In this document: positions 44,437 to 54,681 of the stretch, piece by piece | Numbering within the stretch: position 1 is the first letter of the stretch | How the letters are laid out: every line of letters starts with the position of its first letter | Assembly (NCBI GenBank): GCA_903861115.1 | Contig: CAIOTD010000168.1 | Coordinates: 1-59,872 of the forward strand | Direction: 5' to 3' | DNA from: an uncultured Burkholderiales bacterium | GTDB taxonomy: Bacteria; Pseudomonadota; Gammaproteobacteria; Burkholderiales; Burkholderiaceae_C | DNA: 59,872 nucleotides | Program-made: the position numbers and the translations under genes | Notes under the pieces: generated by a model | Seen by the model: only the letters and a program-made list of their open reading frames with translations | The model's database searches: none | Told to the model about the DNA's origin: nothing

Positions 44437-44474
44437 GACACGATCGTGTCTTTCATGTGAAACATTTTTGACAA
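44437..44474 (-). promoter_or_regulatory. Palindrome and weak Pho-box candidate upstream of olsB-like gene
   Basis: GACACGATCGTGTC (44437-44450) is a perfect 14-base palindrome. Next to it, on the minus strand, TTGTCAAAAATGTTTCAC (44474 to 44457) has GTCA and TTCA cores 11 bases apart, a possible degenerate Pho box. There is no good -10 at the expected distance, so the Pho assignment is weak. The palindrome could be an operator. Confidence 0.35.
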
Positions 44475-44502
44475 ATCAAGTCATTTTGATTTCAAACGGC
44501 AG

Positions 44503-45828
44503 TCAAATGAGTGCAGATAGCGCTTGGGCCACGCTATGCGCTGTGCTTAAGTCGGTTGCTTCGACCATGACACGCACCAAGGGCTCTGTGCCACTTGCGC
44601 GAATCAAAATACGCCCCTTGTCCCCCAGTTCTCGCTCATGGTGCGCAATCAATGCATTGAGTTGCTCACTGGCTTTCCATGCCGCTGGCCCCCGATAGGG
44701 CACGTTGAGCAGCACTTGCGGAAACAAGGCCACCTCTTTCAATAATTCAGCAGGATCTTTTTTGGCACGCAGACACGTCTGAAGCACTTGCAAAGCGCTG
44801 ATCAAGCCGTCCCCCGTTGAGTGTTTGTCCAAGGCCAACAAATGACCAGACCCTTCACCACCCAAAACCCAGCCCTTGTCCTCTAAAGCTTCAAGCACAT
44901 AGCGATCCCCAACCTTTGCTCGAATGAACTGAAGACCCATTTTTTCAATGGCATTCTCCACCGCTTTGTTGGTCATCAAGGTGCCCACCACCCCACCGAG
45001 TTGTTCGCCTTTGGCCACGCGCTCGCTGGTCATCAAATAAAGCAACTCATCGCCATTGAAGAGTCGACCATGGCGGTCCACAAACTGCAAGCGATCAGCG
45101 TCTCCATCCAAGGCCACCCCAAAGTCAGCCCCTTTCTCTTTGACCATTGCAATCAAGGCCTCAGGATGGGTGGCCCCGACGCCGTCGTTGATGTTCATGC
45201 CGTTTGGACTGCAGCCCAAGGTGTGCACTTCAGCACCCAACTCATGAAACACGGCGGGGGCAATTTGATAGGCCGCGCCATGGGCGGCATCGACCACAAT
45301 CTTCAATCCCTTCAGGGTCAAATCGCCATCAAATGAGGATTTACAAAATTCAATGTAGCGCCCCGCTGCATCGTTCAATCGTTTCGTTTTACCAAGATCC
45401 ACCGATTCCACCCAAACAGGCGCCTGGTCCAACATCATCTCGACATCACTCTCCCATTGATCGCTCAATTTACTGCCTTTGGAGGAGAAGAATTTGATGC
45501 CGTTGTCGTGAAAGGGATTGTGGCTGGCGCTGATCACCACACCAAGACTTGCACGTTGAGCTCTGGTGAGATAGGCCACACCCGGTGTTGGCAATGGCCC
45601 CAAGAGAATCACGTCCACACCAGCAGAATTAAAACCCGACTCCAAGGCCGACTCGAGCATGTAGCCCGATATCCGCGTGTCTTTGCCAATGAGGACCACA
45701 GGCCTGTCCTCTGTGTTTTTTAGAACTCGCCCCACACAATGGGCCAACTTCAAGATGAAGTCTGGCGCAATGGGCGCTTTTCCCACGTGACCACGGATGC
45801 CATCGGTACCAAAATATTTTCTGCTCAT
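44503..45828 (-). CDS. glmM: Phosphoglucosamine mutase
   Basis: 441 residues. It converts glucosamine-6-phosphate to glucosamine-1-phosphate for peptidoglycan and lipopolysaccharide. The phosphoserine is S102 in VISASHNP, the magnesium loop is DGDADRLQF, the sugar loop is GGEGSGHL and the phosphate-binding end is [12 protein letters not shown]. It follows folP (64-base gap), as in most proteobacteria. Confidence 0.97.
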   Translation of the reverse strand: MSRKYFGTDGIRGHVGKAPIAPDFILKLAHCVGRVLKNTEDRPVVLIGKDTRISGYMLESALESGFNSAGVDVILLGPLPTPGVAYLTRAQRASLGVVISASHNPFHDNGIKFFSSKGSKLSDQWESDVEMMLDQAPVWVESVDLGKTKRLNDAAGRYIEFCKSSFDGDLTLKGLKIVVDAAHGAAYQIAPAVFHELGAEVHTLGCSPNGMNINDGVGATHPEALIAMVKEKGADFGVALDGDADRLQFVDRHGRLFNGDELLYLMTSERVAKGEQLGGVVGTLMTNKAVENAIEKMGLQFIRAKVGDRYVLEALEDKGWVLGGEGSGHLLALDKHSTGDGLISALQVLQTCLRAKKDPAELLKEVALFPQVLLNVPYRGPAAWKASEQLNALIAHHERELGDKGRILIRASGTEPLVRVMVEATDLSTAHSVAQALSALI

Positions 45829-45892
45829 GGGTTTTCACTCAATGAATAATGAATCAATGTTAAGCACTTCTTGGTGTGGGTGTCTTTTGAGC

Positions 45893-46780
45893 TTATCGCG
45901 CATGCAATGGAGGACCCAAGCCACTGGCATGCAACCAGACCTGAAGAGCCTCCATTGTAGGGGCGACATCATGCACCCTGATCACCTGAGCACCTCGCTC
46001 CATGGCCAACACCGCGGCGACAACGCTTGAGTTCACTCGCTGGTCCACCTCCTGGCCCGTGACCGCCCCCAAAGAGGACTTTCTAGACCATCCAATCAAC
46101 AGCGGCAAGTGCTGAATGTGCAAGAGATTTTGTTGTCTTAACAACGTGAAATTTTGCGCCACTGTTTTTCCAAAACCAATGCCCGGATCCAGCATCAAAC
46201 GCCCTTTTTCTATGCCTTGAGCCAAGCACGACTGCACACGTTCACCTAAGAACGCATTCACCTGGGCCACCACATCCCCTTGCATGGGAGAGAGTTGCAT
46301 GGTTTTGGGCTCAGCGTGCATGTGCATCAAACACACCCCACACTCAAACCGGCTCACCACCTCCAACGCGCGGCTTTGCCGAAGGGCCCAAATGTCGTTG
46401 ATGATGTCCACCCCCATCTCAAGTGCACGCAACATGATCTCTGGCTTGTAGGTGTCCACTGAAACAGGCACGCCCCAAGTGATCACCTCTTTCAGCACGG
46501 GCTCTAAACGCCGCCACTCCTCCTCCAAAGGCACCATGCCAGCGCCTGGGCGGGTCGACTCCGCGCCTATGTCCAAGAGATCCGCACCCGCTTTGAGTTG
46601 GAAGGCCGCGTGATCAAGGGAATTTTGAATCCAACCCTGGGCGCCGCTTTGAGTGGCGACATCGCTCATCGTGTGTGTGGCAAAGGAGTCTGGCGTGACG
46701 TTCACAATCGCCATGATCTTGGGACGCAAAAGATCGATCTCAAAACGCGTTGTCTTCCAAACAGAAAAGCTCTGTGTCAT
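45893..46780 (-). CDS. folP: Dihydropteroate synthase
   Basis: About 295 residues. It joins p-aminobenzoate to the pterin in folate synthesis; target of sulfonamides. Seen: IMAIVNVTPDSF, LLDIGAESTRPGAG, INDIW and LDPGIGFGKT, IGWSRKSSLG and the final RVHDV. The start is uncertain: ATG 46780 gives a normal length, but two TTG codons upstream (46807 and 46816) are in frame. An intrinsic terminator lies between ftsH and this gene. Confidence 0.95.
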   Translation of the reverse strand: MTQSFSVWKTTRFEIDLLRPKIMAIVNVTPDSFATHTMSDVATQSGAQGWIQNSLDHAAFQLKAGADLLDIGAESTRPGAGMVPLEEEWRRLEPVLKEVITWGVPVSVDTYKPEIMLRALEMGVDIINDIWALRQSRALEVVSRFECGVCLMHMHAEPKTMQLSPMQGDVVAQVNAFLGERVQSCLAQGIEKGRLMLDPGIGFGKTVAQNFTLLRQQNLLHIQHLPLLIGWSRKSSLGAVTGQEVDQRVNSSVVAAVLAMERGAQVIRVHDVAPTMEALQVWLHASGLGPPLHAR

Positions 46781-46832
46781 GGGAGCGTCTTGGTCAACTG
46801 ATTTCAATGGGTTCAAAGCAATGGATTCACTT

Positions 46833-46867
46833 AAAAAAAAGCCCCGAACATCCGAAGAGTTGGGGCC
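46833..46867 (-). terminator. Rho-independent terminator downstream of ftsH
   Basis: On the minus strand GCCCCAAC pairs with GTTCGGGGC (one bulged C) around a loop containing TCTTCGGAT, followed by eight T (46840 to 46833). It lies 27 bases after the ftsH stop and before folP, so folP and glmM would need read-through or their own promoter. Confidence 0.78.
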
Positions 46868-46893
46868 TAGCAGTTCAGGTGCCTGCGAAGGCG

Positions 46894-48807
46894 TTAAACC
46901 GGGTGTGTGGCAGGCGTTGGGTGCACAGCAGGGGTTCCACCGCCACCATCGCCAGAAGGGGGCACGCGAGGCGTCCAGTCTTTGGGCGGCCTTGGAGGAC
47001 GGCCCGCCATGATGTCGTCGAGTTGCTCGGTGTCAATGGTCTCCCACTCCAAGAGCGCCTTGGCCATGGCGTGCATGTGATCCGAGTGTTCCTCAATCAA
47101 GCGACGGGCCAATGCATATTGGTTGTCGATGATTTTGCGCACCTCTTGGTCCACCTTTTGCATGGTCGACTCGCTCATATTGGTGGTCTTGGTCACGGAG
47201 CGACCCAAGAACACTTCGCCTTCATTTTCTGCATAGACCATGGGGCCGAGAGCCTCGGTCATGCCGTAGCGCATGACCATGTCTCTGGCAATTTGCGTGG
47301 CCCGCTCAAAGTCGTTGCTCGCACCGGTGGTCATTTGGTTCATGAACACTTCTTCAGCAATTCGACCACCAAAGAGCATGCTGATTTGATTGAGCATGTA
47401 TTCACGGTCGTAGCTGTAGCGATCCTTCTCAGGCAAACTCATCGTGACACCCAAAGCTCTGCCTCTTGGGATGATGGTGACCTTGTGAACGGGGTCGCAC
47501 TTGGGCAACAATTTACCAATCAAGGCATGGCCTGATTCGTGATAAGCCGTGTTGGTTCTCTCCTCCTCAGGCATGACCATGCTTTTGCGCTCGGGACCCA
47601 TGAGGATCTTGTCCTTGGCTTTTTCAAAGTCCACCATCTCCACCACTCTGGCATTCCTGCGAGCGGCCATCAAGGCCGCTTCGTTGCAAAGGTTGGCCAA
47701 ATCAGCGCCACTCATGCCAGGCGTGCCGCGGGCAATCACGCTGGGTTGCACATCTTGACCGATTGGCACTTTGCGCATGTGAACGTTCAAAATTTGCTCA
47801 CGACCTCTGATGTCTGGCAAGGTCACATAAACTTGCCTGTCAAAACGACCTGGCCTTAAAAGGGCCGCATCTAAAATATCGGGGCGATTGGTGGCCGCCA
47901 CCACAATCACGCCTAAATTGGTCTCAAAGCCGTCCATTTCAACGAGCATTTGATTGAGGGTCTGTTCGCGCTCATCATTGCCGCCACCCAAGCCCGCGCC
48001 CCTTTGGCGACCCACGGCATCGATTTCGTCAATAAAAATAATACAAGGTGCATTCTTTTTGGCGTTCTCAAACATGTCGCGAACGCGAGCAGCGCCCACG
48101 CCCACGAACATCTCGACAAAGTCTGAACCCGAGATGCTAAAAAAGGGCACCTTGGCTTCACCCGCAATGCCTTTGGCCAGCAAAGTCTTGCCCGTTCCAG
48201 GCGGGCCCACCAAGAGCAGACCTCTTGGAATGCGACCCCCCAGCTTTTGAAACTTTTGGGGATCTTTTAAAAAGTCCACCACTTCCTTGACCTCTTCCTT
48301 GGCCTCATCGCATCCGGCCACATCCGCAAAGGTCACGGTGTTGTTGTTCTCATCGAGCATTCGCGCTTTGCTTTTGCCAAAACTAAACGCGCCGCCTTTG
48401 CCGCCCCCTTGCATTTGACGCATGAAGTAAATCCACACACCAATCAAGAGCAACATGGGTCCCCAACTGACCAAGAGGGTCATGATGAGAGAGCCCTCTT
48501 CGCGAGGCTTGACATCAAACTTCACGCCATTGGCAATCAAGTCACCCACCAAACCCCGGTCCAAATAGGTCGCATTGGTGCGAACTTTTCTTTCGTCGTT
48601 GGTCACAGCAATGATTTCTGTGCCCCCTTGACCCTCTTGAATGGTGGCTGTTTTAATGCGCTTGGATTTGACCTCTTCAAGAAAGTCAGAGTAGCCCATG
48701 TAAGTGGCGCTGCCAGCGGCGGTTTTGTCAAACTGCTTGAACACCGTAAAGAGGACGAGCGCAATGACGAGCCATACGGCAACTTTTGAGAACCATTGAT
48801 TATTCAA
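46894..48807 (-). CDS. ftsH: ATP-dependent zinc metalloprotease FtsH
   Basis: About 637 residues. It is a membrane AAA+ protease that degrades LpxC, sigma-32 and faulty membrane proteins. Two N-terminal membrane helices are seen ([12 protein letters not shown] and [10 protein letters not shown]), then the AAA domain with Walker A GPPGTGKT (about 201-208), Walker [11 protein letters not shown], and the zinc site HESGH near 420. The start is TTG 48807 ([11 protein letters not shown] aligns with the family MNNQWFSK), supported by GGAG 6 bases upstream. No ATG is available. It is followed by a terminator. Confidence 0.96.
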   Translation of the reverse strand: MNNQWFSKVAVWLVIALVLFTVFKQFDKTAAGSATYMGYSDFLEEVKSKRIKTATIQEGQGGTEIIAVTNDERKVRTNATYLDRGLVGDLIANGVKFDVKPREEGSLIMTLLVSWGPMLLLIGVWIYFMRQMQGGGKGGAFSFGKSKARMLDENNNTVTFADVAGCDEAKEEVKEVVDFLKDPQKFQKLGGRIPRGLLLVGPPGTGKTLLAKGIAGEAKVPFFSISGSDFVEMFVGVGAARVRDMFENAKKNAPCIIFIDEIDAVGRQRGAGLGGGNDEREQTLNQMLVEMDGFETNLGVIVVAATNRPDILDAALLRPGRFDRQVYVTLPDIRGREQILNVHMRKVPIGQDVQPSVIARGTPGMSGADLANLCNEAALMAARRNARVVEMVDFEKAKDKILMGPERKSMVMPEEERTNTAYHESGHALIGKLLPKCDPVHKVTIIPRGRALGVTMSLPEKDRYSYDREYMLNQISMLFGGRIAEEVFMNQMTTGASNDFERATQIARDMVMRYGMTEALGPMVYAENEGEVFLGRSVTKTTNMSESTMQKVDQEVRKIIDNQYALARRLIEEHSDHMHAMAKALLEWETIDTEQLDDIMAGRPPRPPKDWTPRVPPSGDGGGGTPAVHPTPATHPV

Positions 48808-48844
48808 TGAAGGCTCCAATCGGAAATAAAACACAAAAGACTGA

Positions 48845-48881
48845 CAAACATATGCACCCCATTTTAGGCATTTCAAGGGCG
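48845..48881 (-). promoter_or_regulatory. Candidate heat-shock (sigma-32) promoter of ftsH
   Basis: On the minus strand CGCCCTTGAA (48881 to 48872) matches the -35 pattern CNCCCTTGAA. CATATGTTTG (48854 to 48845) matches the -10 pattern CYTATNTNNG at all but one fixed position. The spacing is one or two bases longer than usual. It would give a leader of about 30 bases before the TTG start. ftsH is a sigma-32 gene in E. coli. Confidence 0.45.
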
Positions 48882-49067
48882 TAGAAAACTATTTTCCAAC
48901 ATTTAATCCCCTTTTTGGAGCCTGCCAGCCACAAATTCGCGACGGGCTTTGCTTTTTCCCCACTCGGCTTCACGCCAAATCGGTGCAAGCCCTCAGTGCA
49001 GCATGGTTTCAAGACGCACTAAAGTGCACACATCAAGCCCCTAATACCCCTATAAAGCAAGGTGCTT

Positions 49068-49751
49068 TTAGGTTGTTCGGTCTGCCTTGATTTTGTCCAA
49101 CTTCAGGCCCATGCCGACCAAAAAGGTCTCAGAAGACTTGTCCCTTGATGCCTTGGGTTTGATGGGCTTGACCTTCAGAAAATGGTCTTTGAAGAGTTTG
49201 ACCAATTGGCTGTAGCCACTGCCATGAAAGACCTTGACCACCAAGGCCCCTTCGGGCTTCATGTGCCCGATGCAAAACTCAAGAGCAAGCTCCACCAAAT
49301 GCTCAATGCGAGCCGCGTCCGAGGACTCGATGCCAGATAAATTGGGGGCCATATCTGAGACCACCACATCGGCCATCCGACCAAGCATGGCTTCTTGCAA
49401 GGCCAAAGACACCTCCGGCTCTCTGAAGTCGCCCTGCATGAACGTCACCCCTTCAACAGCGTCCATCGGCAAGAGATCAAGCGCCAAAATGGTCCCATTC
49501 AACGCGCCAACTGCTGCACCTTCGGGCGACAACTTTCTTCTCAAGTACTGACTCCAAGCGCCCGGTGCACTGCCCAAATCGACCACCAAGTCGCCAGGCT
49601 TGATGAGTTTGAGTTGCTCATCGATCTCTTTGAGCTTGTAGGCTGCACGCGCGCGGTAGCCCTCTTTCTTTGCCAACTTGACGTACGTGTCGTTGACATG
49701 GTCGTTTAACCACGCTTTATTGACTTTTTTGCTTTTAGTATTGATCTTCAA
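49068..49751 (-). CDS. rlmE: 23S rRNA 2'-O-methyltransferase (U2552), RlmE/FtsJ
   Basis: 227 residues. Seen: [14 protein letters not shown] with the catalytic Lys, the AdoMet motif [26 protein letters not shown] with the catalytic Asp, [10 protein letters not shown] with the second Lys and [15 protein letters not shown] with the Glu. The start is TTG 49751 (no ATG in range), with GGAAG upstream. It heads towards ftsH on the same strand; the 260-base gap between them contains the ftsH promoter and no further gene that I can support. Confidence 0.95.
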   Translation of the reverse strand: MKINTKSKKVNKAWLNDHVNDTYVKLAKKEGYRARAAYKLKEIDEQLKLIKPGDLVVDLGSAPGAWSQYLRRKLSPEGAAVGALNGTILALDLLPMDAVEGVTFMQGDFREPEVSLALQEAMLGRMADVVVSDMAPNLSGIESSDAARIEHLVELALEFCIGHMKPEGALVVKVFHGSGYSQLVKLFKDHFLKVKPIKPKASRDKSSETFLVGMGLKLDKIKADRTT

Positions 49752-49788
49752 TGAAGTGTCTTCCCTTTAACGGTGGATAATACCCATT

Positions 49789-50262
49789 ATGACTGCAATT
49801 ATTCTTACCCCCGCCCTAAGACGTGAGCGCCGTGCGCTTGCCCACCATCTTGACCCCGTCGTGATGATCGGCTCTGATGGACTCACCGCCGCCGTGATCA
49901 AGGAAGTGGACCACGCCTTGAGTGCCCATGGACTCATCAAGGTGCGCGTTCATGGAGACGACCGCAAAGCTCGAGAGGAAATGTACCTCGCCTTGGCCGA
50001 CCAATTGAACGCGGCGCCCATTCAGCACATTGGTAAACTTTTTGTGCTTTGGCGCTATCAACCGCCCAAAGAGCACGTGATCGATGAAGATCGCAAACCC
50101 GGCCCAAGAGACTTCAAGGTCTTGAAATACTCCTCGCGCGGTGGCCAACGCCCCGAAGTGCGCACCCTCAGGGTGCTTGGCAACCAACGTCTCACCCCAG
50201 GCGGTCAAGTCAAACGTGCCAAACCCAAACAAAAGTCGATCAAAAAATCTTCTTTGGGTTGA
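49789..50262 (+). CDS. yhbY: YhbY-family RNA-binding protein (CRS1-YhbY/CRM domain)
   Basis: 157 residues. The CRM domain occupies about 5-100: RRERRALAHHLDPVVMIG, GLTAAVIKEVDHAL, HGLIKVRV and the final FVLWRYQPP. A basic, disordered tail follows (VKRAKPKQKSIKKSS). YhbY associates with pre-50S particles. It is divergent from rlmE with only 37 bases between them, a conserved ribosome-assembly pair. Confidence 0.92.
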   Translation: MTAIILTPALRRERRALAHHLDPVVMIGSDGLTAAVIKEVDHALSAHGLIKVRVHGDDRKAREEMYLALADQLNAAPIQHIGKLFVLWRYQPPKEHVIDEDRKPGPRDFKVLKYSSRGGQRPEVRTLRVLGNQRLTPGGQVKRAKPKQKSIKKSSLG

Positions 50263-50265
50263 GCC

Positions 50266-50724
50266 CTACGGCTGCAAAGCGCTTTCAAAGCAGCGCTTTG
50301 CATCTTGGATGAGCAAGGCGCCCGACAACAACCACATCAGCGCAAAGGCCAAACTGCCCATGGCGTGCCAAAGAGCGCGGTTCCCGCCCGCCTTGATCTG
50401 AGGAATGATGCCCCAAAGCATGGCCGCACTCACCAGCAAGGCCAAGAGCCCGAGAGGCAACACCGAGGACTTGGAGGCGCCACTGCCTTTTCCTGATTTT
50501 GACCGCACCCACAAAGCGCACGCAACGCTCAAACAAGCACACACCAAGCTCAACTGCGCGCTCCAAACAAACAAGCTTGCAGCAACACGGCCTGCGGTCT
50601 CTTTGAGTTCAAGGCTTTTAAAAAGAAGGGGCACCACCACAGCCCCAATGGCCCCAAGCGCACCCCACCAAAACGCAAACAGTAAAAACCGAGCTCTAGA
50701 GAGCACAAGAAAAAGTATTTTCAA
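50266..50724 (-). CDS. DUF4149-like integral membrane protein
   Basis: 152 residues, four hydrophobic segments (about 8-32, 48-70, 88-106, 122-142). It resembles the DUF4149/TMEM205-like proteins that commonly lie near greA and yhbY in Burkholderiales; function unknown. WWGALGAIGAVVVPLLF is the most characteristic part. It starts 39 bases after the greA stop and converges on yhbY with a 3-base gap. Confidence 0.75.
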   Translation of the reverse strand: MKILFLVLSRARFLLFAFWWGALGAIGAVVVPLLFKSLELKETAGRVAASLFVWSAQLSLVCACLSVACALWVRSKSGKGSGASKSSVLPLGLLALLVSAAMLWGIIPQIKAGGNRALWHAMGSLAFALMWLLSGALLIQDAKRCFESALQP

Positions 50725-50731
50725 AACATCA

Positions 50732-50748
50732 GGGGAACGGTGTTCCCC
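50732..50748 (-). other. Strong hairpin between greA and the DUF4149-like gene
   Basis: GGGGAAC (50732-50738) and GTTCCCC (50742-50748) form a perfect seven-base stem with a three-base loop. On the minus strand it is followed only by TGATGTTTT, so it is at best a weak terminator or an RNA-processing site separating the two genes. Confidence 0.45.
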
Positions 50749-50763
50749 CCTTTGAGTGGCGGC

Positions 50764-51240
50764 TTAAAGATAAGAGACGGAGACGATTTCATAACGCTTC
50801 TCACCCCCAGGGGCTTGAACGATGGCCAAGTCCCCCTCCTCTTTGCCAATGAGCGCTCGAGCAATGGGGCTGGAGATGTTGATCAAGCCCAGCTTCAAAT
50901 CCGCCTCATCCTCGCCCACAATCTGGTACTTGACTTGCTCAGAGGTGCTCTCCTCCTCGAGCATCACCGTCGCACCAAAGACCACCTTGCCATCGGCATC
51001 GACCGCCGAGGGGTCAATGATCTGAGCCATGGAGAGCTTGCTTTCCACCTCTTGAATGCGACCCTCAATGAACCCTTGACGATCTTTGGCGGCATCGTAT
51101 TCAGCGTTCTCGCTCAAATCACCCTGTGCTCTCGCCTCAGCAATCGCATTGATCACCGAGGGGCGGTCCACCGTCTTCAAACGATGGAGCTCTTCCTTGA
51201 GCTTTTCTGCACCCTTTTTTGTAATGGGAATCGTTGCCAT
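50764..51240 (-). CDS. greA: Transcript cleavage factor GreA
   Basis: 158 residues from ATG 51240 ([10 protein letters not shown]), the family start. The coiled coil covers about 1-75, with the acidic tip [17 protein letters not shown] that enters the polymerase secondary channel. The C-terminal FKBP-like domain ends [19 protein letters not shown]. It rescues backtracked RNA polymerase. A terminator just upstream separates it from carB. Confidence 0.97.
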   Translation of the reverse strand: MATIPITKKGAEKLKEELHRLKTVDRPSVINAIAEARAQGDLSENAEYDAAKDRQGFIEGRIQEVESKLSMAQIIDPSAVDADGKVVFGATVMLEEESTSEQVKYQIVGEDEADLKLGLINISSPIARALIGKEEGDLAIVQAPGGEKRYEIVSVSYL

Positions 51241-51256
51241 GGTCTTCAAATCCTAA

Positions 51257-51290
51257 AGAAAAAACCGCCGGGAAATTGAATTTCCAGCGG
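51257..51290 (-). terminator. Rho-independent terminator between carB and greA
   Basis: On the minus strand CCGCTGGAAAT pairs with ATTTCCCGGCGG around a TCA loop (one mismatch), followed by six T. It ends the carAB transcript about 160 bases after the carB stop, just before greA. Confidence 0.8.
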
Positions 51291-51450
51291 TGTCAAATGA
51301 ACCAATGATCTTCTTGATCACGCTTTGCCAGCCGATGCGCACGCTCTACACTTGGAGCGCACCTCTCGGCTTTGAGGCCAGCTGTCTATTATGAACCAAA
51401 ATGCGCCCCTCAAAGCCCCCTTAGAGGCCCCGCCAAGGCACACTTTGGTA

Positions 51451-54400
51451 TCAATGCAACTGCGCGTGCAGCTCCTGAATGGAATAAACCTCAAGGTGAT
51501 CCATGTACTTCATGCCCTGCACCGCCGCTTGAGCGCCCGCAATGGTTGTAAATGTCGTGACCCGGGCCAAAAGTGCGGACGTGCGAATTTGCCTGGAGTC
51601 GGCAATGGCGTTTCTTCTCTCCTCGACGGTGTTGATCACCAACGCCACTTCGTTGTTCTTGATCATATCCACCACATGGGGGCGACCTTCGGTCACCTTG
51701 TTCACGAGCGTGACTTCAATGCCTGCAGCCCTGATGGCCAAGGCCGTCCCCTTGGTGGCCACCAACTCAAAGCCCATCGCAACCAACTCCTTGGCAATCA
51801 ACACCGCCTTGGGTTTATCGGCATTTTTCACGGTCAAGAATACTTTTTTGATCGCATCTTTGGGTGAAGGCAACTTGGTACCCGCCGCAATTTGACTCTT
51901 GACAAAGGCCTCACCAAAGGTCTTGCCCACGCCCATGACTTCGCCCGTGGACTTCATCTCAGGCCCCAAAATCGTGTCCACCCCTGGGAACTTCACAAAG
52001 GGAAAGACCGCTTCTTTGACGCTGAAATAAGGAGGATTGACCTCATGGAGAATGCCTTGTGAGGCCAAGGACTGCCCAGCCATGCAGCGGGCGGCCACTT
52101 TGGCCAACTGTATGCCTGTGGCTTTGGAGACGTAAGGGACCGTTCTTGACGCCCGTGGATTGACCTCAAGGACATAGATCACGTCCTGATCGTTTTGTTT
52201 TTGAATGGCAAACTGCACATTCATCAAACCCACCACATTGAGCGCCTTGGCCATGGCTGCGGTCTGACGTTTGAGCTCATCAATGGTGCCTTGGGACAAC
52301 GAGTAAGGCGGTAAAGAGCAGGCCGAGTCGCCGCTGTGCACGCCCGCTTGCTCGATGTGCTCCATCACACCCCCAATGAAGGTGACTTGACCATCACTCA
52401 AACAATCCACATCACACTCAATCGCATCGTTCAAGAACCGGTCCAAGAGCACCGGTGAGTCATGGCTCACTTTGACCGCCTCACGCATGTAGCGCTCAAG
52501 GTCTCTTTGCTCATGCACAATTTCCATGGCTCGCCCACCCAGCACGTAACTGGGACGCACCACCAAGGGGTAGCCCAAAATCTCTGCCCTCTCCAAGGCC
52601 TCAGTTTCTGTCCTGGCCGTGGCATTGGGCGGCTGTCTCAAGCCCAGTTCGTGCAATAACTTTTGAAATCTCTCTCGGTCCTCGGCCGCGTCAATCATGT
52701 CGGGACTTGTACCAATGATGGGCACGCCCGCGGCCTCCAGACCCAGCGCCAATTTCAAAGGCGTTTGCCCACCGTACTGAACGATCACACCAAAGGGTTT
52801 TTCTTTGTCCACAATCTCAAGAACATCCTCCAGCGTCAAAGGCTCAAAGTAGAGCCTGTCGCTCGTGTCGTAATCGGTTGACACGGTCTCTGGGTTGCAG
52901 TTGACCATGATGGTCTCGTAGCCATCTTCTCGCAAAGCCATGGCTGCGTGAACACAGCAGTAATCAAATTCAATCCCTTGCCCAATTCGGTTAGGGCCAC
53001 CACCGAGCACCATGATTTTTTTGGCATTGGTGGGAGCGGCCTCACACTCTTGATCGTAAGTGGAGTACATGTAAGCTGTTTTGGTCTCAAACTCCGCTGC
53101 ACACGTGTCCACCCGTTTGTAAACGGGGCGAATGCCTTTGACGTGACGCTCTTGGCGCACTTGGGCTTCGGTGGTCTTGAGCAACTTGGCCAATCGACGA
53201 TCTGAAAACCCTTTTTGCTTGAGTTGCCTCAACTCTTGCGTTGAGATCGCCCCTAAACTTGAGCGCTCAAGTTCCAACTCAATTTTTACAATCTCTTCGA
53301 TTTGTCTCAAAAACCAAGGATCGATCTTGGTGAGGTCAAACACCTCTTGCACAGACATGCCCAAAGCAAATGCATCCCCCACATACCAAATGCGATCGGG
53401 ACCTGGGGCCCCCAGCTCTTTTTCTAAAACCTCTCGGTCTTGGGTCTTTTCGTTCATCCCGTCAACACCCACCTCAAGCCCTCTGAGCGCTTTTTGGAAG
53501 GACTCTTGAAAGGTTCGCCCCATCGCCATCACTTCTCCCACAGACTTCATCTGTGTGGTCAAACGTGAGTCGGCTTGTGGAAACTTCTCAAATGCAAAAC
53601 GCGGTATTTTGGTGACCACGTAGTCAATGCTTGGCTCAAAACTCGCAGGCGTTTGTCCACCGGTGATGTCATTTTTGAGCTCATCCAAGGTGTATCCCAC
53701 CGCCAACTTGGCAGCCACTTTGGCAATCGGAAAACCCGTCGCCTTGGAGGCCAACGCTGAGGAGCGAGAGACCCTTGGGTTCATCTCAATGACCACCATT
53801 CTGCCGTCCACGGGGTTGATGGAGAACTGCACATTGGAGCCTCCCGTGTCCACGCCAATTTCTCTAAGAACGGCCAGTGAGGCGTTCCTCAAAATCTGAT
53901 ACTCTTTGTCCGTGAGGGTCTGCGCGGGCGCCACGGTGATTGAATCCCCCGTGTGGACCCCCATGGGGTCCAAATTCTCAATGGAGCACACGATGATGCA
54001 GTTGTCCGCCTTGTCGCGCACCACTTCCATCTCGTACTCTTTCCAACCCAAAAGCGACTCTTCAATGAGCAACTCGTGCGTCGGTGAGGCTTCAAGACCG
54101 CGCTTGCAAATGGTCTCAAACTCTTCGGCGTTGTAGGCAATGCCGCCCCCCGTGCCCCCCAAAGTAAAACTGGGGCGAATGACCACAGGAAAGCCAACGG
54201 TCTTTTGAACATCCCAAGCCTCTTGCAAGGAGTGCGCAATGCCTGACCTGGCCGAGCCCAAGCCAATTTTGCTCATGGCGTCCTTGAACTTCAGGCGGTC
54301 TTCGGCCTTGTCAATCGCCTCTGGTGTGGCGCCGATCAATTCAACCTTGTACTTGTCCAAAATGCCGTGGTGCCACAAGTCCAATGCACAATTGAGCGCC

Positions 54401-54681
54401 GTTTGCCCACCCATCGTGGGCAAAATGGCGTCTGGCTTTTCCTTGGCAATGATTTTCTCAACCGTTTGCCAAGTGATGGGTTCAATGTAGGTGACATCCG
54501 CCGTTGCGGGGTCGGTCATGATCGTGGCGGGATTGCTGTTGATCAAAATGACCTTGTAGCCTTCCTCTCGCAAAGCTTTACAGGCCTGAACACCGGAGTA
54601 ATCAAACTCACACGCCTGTCCAATAATGATGGGGCCAGCCCCGATGATCAAAATACTTTTAAGGTCTTGTCTTTTAGGCAT
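51451..54681 (-). CDS. carB: Carbamoyl-phosphate synthase large subunit
   Basis: 1076 residues. It makes carbamoyl phosphate for arginine and pyrimidine synthesis. Two homologous ATP-grasp halves are seen: [20 protein letters not shown] starts the first and [19 protein letters not shown] the second. The C-terminal MGS-like allosteric domain (after about 940, [20 protein letters not shown]) binds UMP/ornithine. Its start overlaps the carA stop by eight bases. Confidence 0.98.
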   Translation of the reverse strand: MPKRQDLKSILIIGAGPIIIGQACEFDYSGVQACKALREEGYKVILINSNPATIMTDPATADVTYIEPITWQTVEKIIAKEKPDAILPTMGGQTALNCALDLWHHGILDKYKVELIGATPEAIDKAEDRLKFKDAMSKIGLGSARSGIAHSLQEAWDVQKTVGFPVVIRPSFTLGGTGGGIAYNAEEFETICKRGLEASPTHELLIEESLLGWKEYEMEVVRDKADNCIIVCSIENLDPMGVHTGDSITVAPAQTLTDKEYQILRNASLAVLREIGVDTGGSNVQFSINPVDGRMVVIEMNPRVSRSSALASKATGFPIAKVAAKLAVGYTLDELKNDITGGQTPASFEPSIDYVVTKIPRFAFEKFPQADSRLTTQMKSVGEVMAMGRTFQESFQKALRGLEVGVDGMNEKTQDREVLEKELGAPGPDRIWYVGDAFALGMSVQEVFDLTKIDPWFLRQIEEIVKIELELERSSLGAISTQELRQLKQKGFSDRRLAKLLKTTEAQVRQERHVKGIRPVYKRVDTCAAEFETKTAYMYSTYDQECEAAPTNAKKIMVLGGGPNRIGQGIEFDYCCVHAAMALREDGYETIMVNCNPETVSTDYDTSDRLYFEPLTLEDVLEIVDKEKPFGVIVQYGGQTPLKLALGLEAAGVPIIGTSPDMIDAAEDRERFQKLLHELGLRQPPNATARTETEALERAEILGYPLVVRPSYVLGGRAMEIVHEQRDLERYMREAVKVSHDSPVLLDRFLNDAIECDVDCLSDGQVTFIGGVMEHIEQAGVHSGDSACSLPPYSLSQGTIDELKRQTAAMAKALNVVGLMNVQFAIQKQNDQDVIYVLEVNPRASRTVPYVSKATGIQLAKVAARCMAGQSLASQGILHEVNPPYFSVKEAVFPFVKFPGVDTILGPEMKSTGEVMGVGKTFGEAFVKSQIAAGTKLPSPKDAIKKVFLTVKNADKPKAVLIAKELVAMGFELVATKGTALAIRAAGIEVTLVNKVTEGRPHVVDMIKNNEVALVINTVEERRNAIADSRQIRTSALLARVTTFTTIAGAQAAVQGMKYMDHLEVYSIQELHAQLH

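Noticed and set aside
46750-47535. A 261-codon plus-strand open frame opposite ftsH
   Set aside because: It mirrors the C-terminal part of ftsH in reverse and has no family features; ftsH is certain.
48800-49012. A 70-codon minus-strand frame between rlmE and ftsH
   Set aside because: It runs through the ftsH promoter and start region in another frame and has no domain or ribosome-binding site.
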